From CAZUVM01 sp964623885 (GTDB lineage: Bacteria; Verrucomicrobiota; Verrucomicrobiia; Limisphaerales; UBA8199): 48,476 nt of DNA. The stretch covers positions 1 through 48,476 of the forward strand of contig CAZUVM010000085.1 of NCBI GenBank assembly GCA_964623885.1, given 5' to 3'. Numbering within the stretch: position 1 is the stretch's first letter; each line of letters opens with the position of its first letter. Both the position numbers and the translations under genes were made by a program. Below the pieces are notes generated by a model. That model searched no databases. It was not told the origin of the DNA and saw only the letters and a program-made list of their open reading frames with translations. Shown here piece after piece: positions 43,048 to 48,476 of this stretch.

Positions 43048-43728
43048 CTACGGCTGTCGCCGCTCGATTATCTCCTGCTCCGCCCGATTTTTCACGATGC
43101 GATTCGGCGGCAAAACCCCGCGCCAGTTCGTGTTAGGGTACACAACCGAACCACGACCGATGATGGTGCCGGGGTTGAGCACGGCGTTGCAGCCAACGTC
43201 GGCATTGTCACCCAGCAGCGCGCCGAATTTTCGAAGCCCGGTATCAAAGCGTTTGCCGTCGACTTCCACCAGGATATTTCCCGGCACGAGTTTCACGTTG
43301 GAGATTTTAACGCCAGCGCCCAGGTGCGCATGATGGCCCAAAATTGAATCGCCGATGTAGTTGAAATGCGGCGCCCCTGCTTCATTGAAAAGAAGCGAGT
43401 TCTTTACTTCGCAGGAATTGCCGATCACGCACTTGTCACCCAGTATGACGTTCTCGCGCAAATAGGCATTGTGGCGGAGGTGGCAATTACGCCCGATGAT
43501 CGCCGGTCCTTTGATCATTACGCCATCTTCAACAACTGTGCCTTCCCCGATGAAGACACGCTCGCCGATGTACGCCACGCCGTCACAGCGATTGTGCAAG
43601 GCCGGTCGCAGATGCGTCTGCAAGTAGGCTTCGATGCGTTTGAGCGCATCCCAGGCATACTCGCAACCCTCGAACAGGGCCGCGTGCTCGGTTTGGCCAA
43701 GATCAAACAAATCCGCCGGTTTGAACAT
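43048..43728 (-). CDS. Left-handed beta-helix protein, nucleotidyltransferase C-domain-like
   Basis: From the ATG at 43728 the product has 226 residues. After MFKPADLFDLGQTEHAALFEGCEYAWDALKRIEAYLQ it is made of hexapeptide repeats: VFIGEGTVVEDGVMIKGPAIIGRNCHLRHNAYLRENVILGDKCVIGNSCEVKNSLLF. They continue to IGDSILGHHAHLGAGVKISN and ALLGDNADVGCNAVLNPGTIIGRGSVVYPNTNWRGV. This is the left-handed beta-helix of GlmU-like sugar-phosphate uridylyl/acetyltransferases without the nucleotidyltransferase domain. The HFNYIGDSILG stretch is typical of UDP-GlcNAc pyrophosphorylase-like C-domains. It may acetylate or bind a sugar nucleotide; no N-terminal partner domain is present. Confidence 0.85.
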   Translation of the reverse strand: MFKPADLFDLGQTEHAALFEGCEYAWDALKRIEAYLQTHLRPALHNRCDGVAYIGERVFIGEGTVVEDGVMIKGPAIIGRNCHLRHNAYLRENVILGDKCVIGNSCEVKNSLLFNEAGAPHFNYIGDSILGHHAHLGAGVKISNVKLVPGNILVEVDGKRFDTGLRKFGALLGDNADVGCNAVLNPGTIIGRGSVVYPNTNWRGVLPPNRIVKNRAEQEIIERRQP

Positions 43729-43777
43729 GCGGGCACTTTGCGGCAAGACAGGGCGAGTGGGAAGCCGGAAAGCGCTT

Positions 43778-43936
43778 CCGCGAATTCCGAAGGCCGAAAT
43801 CTAAGGGTCGAAAGAAATCCGAGGTCCGAAATCCGCTGCGCTCCCGGGGAAACAAGGTTGTCGGTACGCGGAACAGTTTCGGGCTTCGGAATTCGGCTTT
43901 CTTTTGGGTTTCGGTATTCGGGTTTCGGGCTTTCAC
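43778..43936. repeat. Inverted arrays of CCGAAA-type heptads
   Basis: The left arm (about 43783-43835) repeats CCGAAG/CCGAAA units (GAATTCCGAAGGCCGAAATC). The right arm (about 43880-43936) repeats the complement (TTCGGGCTTCGGAATTCGG). They face each other across a GC-rich centre, so the whole can fold back. Single arms of the family occur near 17755-17775 and 26940-26955. Confidence 0.65.
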
Positions 43937-44013
43937 CCATTACCCACTATTGACCGCGAATTTCTTTTAGTTAATCTGCGTCAGATCTATTGCAGGATCG
44001 CGAATACTTAATT

Positions 44014-45387
44014 ATGGAAACTACATCAACCTCTTCGCCGGGCGGGTTGCCGCGCCGGGATTTCATCAAAAAAACAGCCGCCGCGGCGGCAGCAGTCGGA
44101 GCGACGCGCCTTTTTACGCCAGTCTACGGGCAAAACCAGGCGCCCTCGGCAAATGTGACCGGCGCCAATAACCGGATCGCGGTGGCAGTGGTCGGTGTGG
44201 GCTTCGGCATCGGCCAGAATCACCTGGTGGGCATCCACGAGAAAAGCAACGAAAACAACACGGTGGTGGCCGCGGCGTGCGATGTGTTTAACAAGCGGCG
44301 TAATTTTGCCAAAGAGAAAGCCGGATTGAAGGATTCCGCTGTTTACGAGGACCACCGAAAAATGCTCGAGCGCAAGGATCTCGACGCGGTGCTGATCGCC
44401 ACGCACGATCCGTGGCACGCGCAGATCACCATCGACTCACTGGAAGCGGGCAAGCATGTGTATTGCGAGAAGCCGTTGACGCGCTACCTCGGCGAGGCGT
44501 TCCAGGTCCATGACACGGTCAAAAAGACGGGAAAGATTTTCCAGATCGGATCGCAGGGTTGCTCAGCCGATGGCTACGCCAAGCTGGCGGAATGGGTCAA
44601 AGCAGGCAAGCTCGGCACATTGGTTTGGGCGCAGGTATGGTACTCGCGCAATAGCATTGGCGGGGAATGGAATTATCCAATCGAAAACGAGACCAGCGCC
44701 GAGAATATTGATTGGGAGCGCTGGCTGGGCAAGGTTAAGGAGCGCGGGCCGTTCAGCGGTGAGAAATACCATCGCTGGCGGAAATACTACGAGTTTTGCG
44801 CGGGGCCGCTGGGCGACCTGGCACCGCATCGGTTGCACCCGGCGATGCTTGCCACCGGCAATCCGGAGTTTCCCGTGCGCGTCTGCTCGGTCGGCACGCG
44901 CAACGTGCACGCCGACCTCACGACGCAAGGTACGCCGGAACGGCAGGTGCCCGAGCACGCCCAATTCCTGGCGGAATTCCCGAGCGGTTTTGTCATTATG
45001 TGCACCTGCTGCACGGTCAACGCCAAGAGCCCCGGCCTCACGTTCTACGGCCACAAAGCCAACGTCGATATCGACTCGAACGGCGTGAAACTCGCCTTGC
45101 TGCCGCAACGCGAGTTCGGCGACGAAATCGATCCGGAAAACTTCACTGGCCAGCAGCCGGAAGATATCCGCGTGCACGAAAAGAATTGGTTCGATTGCAT
45201 CCGTTCGGGCAAGCAACCCAATGCCAATATTGATTTGGCCATCCGGGTGCAAACGGTCCTCGCCATGGCGGAAATGGCAGACCGGCTGAAGACCACGCTA
45301 TTATTCGACGAAAAAAATCGCAAGATCACTGACGGCGGCGGCAAAGAAATCACGCCGATCACGTACGGCACGTTGCCGCTGTCCTGA
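44014..45387 (+). CDS. Tat-exported Gfo/Idh/MocA family oxidoreductase
   Basis: From the ATG at 44014 the product has 457 residues. The N-terminus LPRRDFIKKTAAAAAAVGATRLFTPVYG is a twin-arginine signal. The Rossmann domain has IAVAVVGVGFGIGQNHLVG (a modified GxGxxG), DAVLIATHDPWHAQI and HVYCEKPLTRYLGEAFQVHDTVKKTG with the family's EKP lysine. The C-terminal domain includes GPLGDLAPHRLHPAMLATG. Family members oxidise or reduce sugars with NAD(P); this one acts outside the cytoplasm, where a bound cofactor would be needed. A strong terminator follows directly. An earlier start at 43990 would put residues before the Tat signal and is not used. Confidence 0.9.
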   Translation: METTSTSSPGGLPRRDFIKKTAAAAAAVGATRLFTPVYGQNQAPSANVTGANNRIAVAVVGVGFGIGQNHLVGIHEKSNENNTVVAAACDVFNKRRNFAKEKAGLKDSAVYEDHRKMLERKDLDAVLIATHDPWHAQITIDSLEAGKHVYCEKPLTRYLGEAFQVHDTVKKTGKIFQIGSQGCSADGYAKLAEWVKAGKLGTLVWAQVWYSRNSIGGEWNYPIENETSAENIDWERWLGKVKERGPFSGEKYHRWRKYYEFCAGPLGDLAPHRLHPAMLATGNPEFPVRVCSVGTRNVHADLTTQGTPERQVPEHAQFLAEFPSGFVIMCTCCTVNAKSPGLTFYGHKANVDIDSNGVKLALLPQREFGDEIDPENFTGQQPEDIRVHEKNWFDCIRSGKQPNANIDLAIRVQTVLAMAEMADRLKTTLLFDEKNRKITDGGGKEITPITYGTLPLS

Positions 45388-45435
45388 GCCGAAAACCGGC
45401 GAACACCTGCGCGCATAACGCAGAAAACCTTCAAC

Positions 45436-45463
45436 GCGCCGGCAGTCATGCCGGCGCTTTTTT
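45436..45463 (+). terminator. Strong intrinsic terminator of the 44014 gene, abutting apbE
   Basis: GCGCCGGCA (45436-45444), loop GTCA, TGCCGGCGC (45449-45457), then TTTTTT (45458-45463). It ends one base before the ATG of the ApbE gene at 45464, so no free ribosome binding site exists between them. Confidence 0.9.
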
Positions 45464-46444
45464 ATGACCACCGTCACGCTCGCGTTGCACGCGATGGCTA
45501 CGCGGTTCGAGCTGGTCCTGCCTGGTGAAGAACCTGGCCGGCTGCGCGCCGCCGGCGAACTCGCGCTGGCGGAGATTGAGCGCCTCGAAGCTCAGCTCAG
45601 CTTGTTTCGACCCGCCAGCGAGCTTTCACTCATCAACGCTCGCGCCGCGCGCGAGCCGGTACGTGTGTCGATGGAGCTTTTTTCTTTGCTGCTACTTGCC
45701 CGAACGCTGCATGACGAAACCGGCGGCGCGTTCGACATTACCATCGGGCCGCTGATGCGCTGCTGGGGATTCAGAGATGGGGCCGGGCGCGTTCCCAGCA
45801 CTGAGGAATTGACCGACGTTCGCGAACATGTCGGCATGCATTTGGTGCAACTGGATCCGTCAACCTCCACGGTTAGGTTCGCGGCTGAGGGCGTAAAAAT
45901 TGACCTGGGCGCGATTGGCAAGGGCTACGCCATCGACCGAGCGGTGGATTTACTTCGTGAGTCAGGGATCGCTTGCGCCCTGCTTCATGGCGGCACCAGC
46001 ACCGTCTATGGCCTCGGCCACCCGCCGGATACAGATGCATGGAAGATTGCGATCGAAGATCCACGCCGCCGGCTGGAGCAGGGGATGCTCGGCGCGACGG
46101 TCGAGGAGGGCACGGACACGCGCGCCCCGACTGCGCCCTTTGCCACCGTCGTTCTGAAGGACGAAGCCCTTTCAGTTTCGGCAATTTGGGGCCGGGTGCT
46201 CGAAGTTGACGGCCATCGCTACGGCCACATTCTCGATCCGCGGACCGGCCAACCGGCCATGGGGGCCGTCCTGGCCGCTGTCGCACTGCCATCCGCCACT
46301 GAAACCGATGCCCTCTCGACGGCATTGCTGACGCTGGGGCCGGACGGGCATGAGCAGATTGTGGCGCTACGGCCAGGGATCCGAACGCTGGTAGTAGGAC
46401 AGGATGGAGAAAGAACAGAGTCAAACGGCATTATTCCAGAATAA
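45464..46444 (+). CDS. apbE: FAD:protein FMN transferase (ApbE family)
   Basis: The 326-residue protein covalently attaches FMN to a threonine of target flavoproteins. The family features are HAMATRFELVLPG (the MGT-like start), DITIGPLMRCWGF, VKIDLGAIGKGYAIDRAVDLL, ALLHGGTSTVYGLG, and HILDPRTGQPAMGAV with DALSTALLTLG. There is no signal peptide or lipobox, so it appears cytosolic or depends on another route, unlike many ApbE proteins. The ATG at 45464 directly follows a terminator T-run; the next in-frame ATG (45494, at MATRF) is an alternative. The target flavoprotein is not in the window. Confidence 0.88.
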   Translation: MTTVTLALHAMATRFELVLPGEEPGRLRAAGELALAEIERLEAQLSLFRPASELSLINARAAREPVRVSMELFSLLLLARTLHDETGGAFDITIGPLMRCWGFRDGAGRVPSTEELTDVREHVGMHLVQLDPSTSTVRFAAEGVKIDLGAIGKGYAIDRAVDLLRESGIACALLHGGTSTVYGLGHPPDTDAWKIAIEDPRRRLEQGMLGATVEEGTDTRAPTAPFATVVLKDEALSVSAIWGRVLEVDGHRYGHILDPRTGQPAMGAVLAAVALPSATETDALSTALLTLGPDGHEQIVALRPGIRTLVVGQDGERTESNGIIPE

Positions 46445-46499
46445 AATATTGGTGGTGTCGCCGTATGTATTGACTGCGCCTTAGCGGCCATCCCTCAGG

Positions 46500-46534
46500 T
46501 TTCACGTTTCACGCATCACGCATCACGCATCACG
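46500..46534. repeat. Five tandem heptads (TTTCACG/CATCACG)
   Basis: TTTCACG twice (46500-46513) and CATCACG three times (46514-46534), in an intergenic stretch. No spacers separate the units, so it is a simple tandem repeat and not a CRISPR array. Confidence 0.85.
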
Positions 46535-46676
46535 TTTCAAACCCACATTGAGCAATCAGTATCCAGCATCGTGTCCATCCTGTCCTCTCCGCGATCGCTC
46601 CGCTAAAAAATCGCTTTCTTTGTTACTTTGTTAGTTCGTTGTTCAAATTCATCCCCGGAATTCCTATCCTTGCCCA

Positions 46677-48233
46677 GTGAACAAGACAGGCGACGGTTCT
46701 TGGATTTCCCTCAAAGCGAATCCGGAAAATGCGGGCGGAGCGCGAGCGGTCCACGCTCGCAGCGGCCAGCGCACACTTTTCGCATGCGCTACAGCCGGCA
46801 ATCCGTCGCCCTCCGGTCTCAACTCGCCATTTTCCAAACACGCACGTTCCAGGCGCAGTCGGGTTAGGTCGCGAGCGCCCCTCCACCTCACGCTCACGTT
46901 GGCCACGCTGCTGCTCACCGGCGCGCCCTCGCACGCTCCCGCGGAAACCGATGTTCGCCGCGACGCCACCGTCAATGCCGTCGAGCAGGTCATGCCCAGC
47001 GTGGTGAATATCGGAACCGAAACCGTCGTCGAGTATCACGAATTGTATGATGAATTGCTGCGCCAGTTTTACGGCTGGTCGCACGCGCCCCGGCACCAGC
47101 AGAAACTGTTCAACCTTGGGTCCGGCGTCATCATCGATGAGGACGGTTATGTGCTCACGAATTTTCATGTGGTCCGCCGCGCCGGCCGCATCCAGGTCAA
47201 ACTTTGGGACGGCCGCGAATACGATGCCGATCCGTGGGTGTATACCGAGGCCACGGATATTGCCGTGCTGAAGCTGCGCACCAAACCGGGGGAAAAGTTC
47301 AAGCCCATCAAATTTGCGGCCGGCGACGACCTGCTGCTGGGTGAAACGGTGCTCGCCCTCGGCAACCCCTACGGTCTGGGCGCCGCCGTCACCAAGGGCA
47401 TCCTCAGTTCGAAAAACCGGCGTCCGGCAACCGGAAACGAGCCGCTCCAAATCGAAGACTGGCTCCAGACCGACGCCGCCATTAATCCCGGCAACAGCGG
47501 CGGTCCGCTCGTCGACCTTCGCGGCCAGCTCATCGGGGTCAATGTGGCCGTTTACCGCGATCCTCAGCAAGGCGAGCGCGGTGTGGGCGTCGGTTTTGCC
47601 ATTCCCATTAAGCAAGTCGCCGCAGCGCTGTCGCGCTACTCCACGCCGGAGCTGACGGATTCCCTTTGGTTCGGCGCCCAGTTCAAAGCCGGGACCGGCC
47701 CGCTGGTCGTCAGCTCCGTGCAAACCGGCAGTCCCGCCGCCAAAGCCGGGTTGAAAGCCGGCGACGAGCTGATCGAGCTAAACGGCCAGGCGCCTCGCAC
47801 CCTGATCGCCTGCAACCGGCTCCTCTGCTCCGCATCAGAACATCGCGCCTCGCTCGTGGTGGCCCAAAACGGAGAACGACAAACTCTTACTGTTCAGCTC
47901 CGTCCCTTTGAAGACCTCATCCGCCAAAGGCTCGGGCTGACCCTCCTGGAAGTCACGCCCACCGCCGCCGAACGCCTCGGCATTAAGCCCGGCGAAGCCC
48001 TTTATATTGACTCCGTGGACAAGGGCGGACCCGCCGACGATGCCGAATTGCAGCGCGGCTACCTGGTCGTCGCCATCGAGAACCAGCCCGCCACCAAACT
48101 GCGCGCCGTGGCCGAGGCGCTGCTCGATCGCAAGAAAGGCGATGCCGTCCAATTGACCGTCATCGTCCCGCGCCGCTTTGGCGCCAGCTACATGGAATTC
48201 CGACAAGGCACAGTCGAGCTCAAGGTGCGATGA
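46677..48233 (+). CDS. HtrA/DegP-type periplasmic serine protease with two PDZ domains
   Basis: The 518-residue protein starts at a GTG. A hydrophobic segment (about 70-82, HLTLTLATLLLTG) serves as the signal or anchor. The trypsin-like domain has TNFHVV (His164), ATDIAVL (Asp194) and NPGNSGGPLVDL (Ser274), a complete catalytic triad. PDZ domain 1 is at about 330-415 (GPLVVSSVQTGSPAAKAGLKAGDELIELNG) and PDZ 2 at about 425-510 (GEALYIDSVDKGGPADDAELQRGYLVVAIEN). It degrades or refolds damaged envelope proteins. The first 65 residues are odd: they are Arg/Ser-rich and partly encoded by a palindromic repeat (GCGAGCG 46742-46748 / CGCTCGC 46754-46760), so the true start may be later. No better start codon was found. 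Confidence 0.87.
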   Translation: MNKTGDGSWISLKANPENAGGARAVHARSGQRTLFACATAGNPSPSGLNSPFSKHARSRRSRVRSRAPLHLTLTLATLLLTGAPSHAPAETDVRRDATVNAVEQVMPSVVNIGTETVVEYHELYDELLRQFYGWSHAPRHQQKLFNLGSGVIIDEDGYVLTNFHVVRRAGRIQVKLWDGREYDADPWVYTEATDIAVLKLRTKPGEKFKPIKFAAGDDLLLGETVLALGNPYGLGAAVTKGILSSKNRRPATGNEPLQIEDWLQTDAAINPGNSGGPLVDLRGQLIGVNVAVYRDPQQGERGVGVGFAIPIKQVAAALSRYSTPELTDSLWFGAQFKAGTGPLVVSSVQTGSPAAKAGLKAGDELIELNGQAPRTLIACNRLLCSASEHRASLVVAQNGERQTLTVQLRPFEDLIRQRLGLTLLEVTPTAAERLGIKPGEALYIDSVDKGGPADDAELQRGYLVVAIENQPATKLRAVAEALLDRKKGDAVQLTVIVPRRFGASYMEFRQGTVELKVR

Positions 48234-48296
48234 GCAAAGCCGGAGTCACAAGGATTCGTTTTACACGCTTCGGATTTGAGCTGGTGAATTAAACTT

Positions 48297-48310
48297 TATA
48301 TTAGCAGGAG
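48297..48310 (+). promoter_or_regulatory. Candidate -10 box and AGGAG site before the leader ORF
   Basis: TATATT (48297-48302) is followed by AGGAG (48306-48310), nine bases before the ATG of a ten-codon ORF. The best -35 candidate, TTGAGC (48276-48281), is only 15 bases from the -10, so the promoter is uncertain. The AGGAG site is the good ribosome binding site of this locus. Confidence 0.35.
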
Positions 48311-48319
48311 ACCGGCGAG

Positions 48320-48352
48320 ATGATTACACTTCCGGCTGGGTTACATCCATGA
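48320..48352 (+). CDS. Ten-residue leader ORF (MITLPAGLHP) coupled to the ABC gene
   Basis: ATG at 48320 gives ten codons, then TGA at 48350-48352. The stop overlaps the ATG of the following ABC gene (48349-48351) in an ATGA arrangement. AGGAG nine bases before this ATG is the only good ribosome binding site; the ABC start has none of its own. This suggests that ribosomes finishing the leader reinitiate at the ABC gene. The peptide shows no attenuator-like codon run. Confidence 0.45.
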   Translation: MITLPAGLHP

Positions 48353-48476
48353 ACAATGGAGTAATGATTGAAGTTGCGAACCTGACCAAGCGCTATGCCG
48401 GCCATACGGCCGTCTCGAATATTTCCTTCACGGTCGGGCGCGGAGAAATTGTCGGCCTGCTCGGGCCCAACGGCGC
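48349..48476 (+). CDS. ABC transporter ATP-binding protein, cut off by window edge
   Basis: The visible 42 residues include MIEVANLTKRYAGHTAVSNISFTVGRGEIVGLLGPNG, the beta-strand entry and the first half of Walker A (GPNG-x-GKST expected). The A-loop aromatic (KRY) and GEIVGLLGPNG are typical of ABC-2-type exporter ATPases such as GldA-like ones. The start is taken at the ATG overlapping the leader ORF; an in-frame ATG at 48364 is an alternative. The rest of the gene and its permease lie beyond the window. Confidence 0.85.
   Translation, partial: MNNGVMIEVANLTKRYAGHTAVSNISFTVGRGEIVGLLGPNG

Noticed and set aside
46500..46534. Possible CRISPR array
   Set aside because: The repeat unit is seven bases with no spacers between units; there are no cas genes nearby.
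46623..47723. Minus-strand open frame of 366 codons
   Set aside because: It is antisense to the HtrA protease, whose catalytic triad and PDZ domains are clear.

Overview
The window looks like chromosomal DNA of a Verrucomicrobiota bacterium, most likely of the Pedosphaera/Limisphaerales type. The case rests on gene content. There are many secreted proteins with LamG, beta-helix and Verrucomicrobia-style C-terminal beta-sandwich domains, Tat-exported enolase and Gfo/Idh/MocA enzymes, SGNH-hydrolase/TPR hybrids, a Gram-negative outer-membrane protein (LptD-like) and intergenic DNA full of short self-complementary repeats. This assignment is inference; there is no rRNA or tRNA in the window to confirm it.

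Layout. 1-4216: a cut-off cytochrome c, a frameshifted Tat enolase-superfamily gene and a large LamG protein, all on the minus strand. 4217-13352: two SGNH-hydrolase/TPR membrane proteins on the plus strand, flanking two paralogous secreted beta-sandwich proteins on the minus strand. 13417-17276: a DUF1810 protein, a secreted beta-helix protein, a PfpI/DJ-1 protein and a BON lipoprotein. 17794-23358: an ABC efflux set (ATPase, FtsX-type permease, HlyD adaptor) followed by a secreted S9-type peptidase; its flanks carry several repeat families. 23520-28190: a compact six-gene block of Ycf35-like DUF1257, DUF2997, a signal-peptidase-fold membrane protein that has lost both catalytic residues, a TPR protein, a PilT ATPase and a membrane TPR protein. 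28294-35745: a lipoprotein, cysK, mutS, a frameshifted six-hairpin glycosidase, a serine hydrolase and a small PH-like protein. 35759-43728: an MFS transporter, infA, a ketoglutarate-semialdehyde-type dehydrogenase, an LptD-like protein, a BON protein, pyrE and a left-handed beta-helix protein. 44014-48476: a Tat Gfo/Idh/MocA oxidoreductase, ApbE, an HtrA-type protease and the start of an ABC ATPase preceded by a ten-codon leader ORF.

The most interesting coding region is the 23520-28190 block. It joins a Ycf35/DUF2997 pair to a probably inactive signal peptidase homologue and a PilT motor, with no pilin or other pilus gene in view. The second theme is the intergenic DNA: at least six families of short hairpin or inverted-arm repeats occur, some in several copies. 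Some copies appear to have entered coding sequence, namely mutS, the start of the S9 peptidase and the N-terminus of the HtrA protease.

Two genes are broken by frameshifts (enolase at about 1290-1310, glycosidase at 33398-33401). Both breaks lie in sequence prone to slippage or hairpin error, so they may be real mutations or assembly errors.
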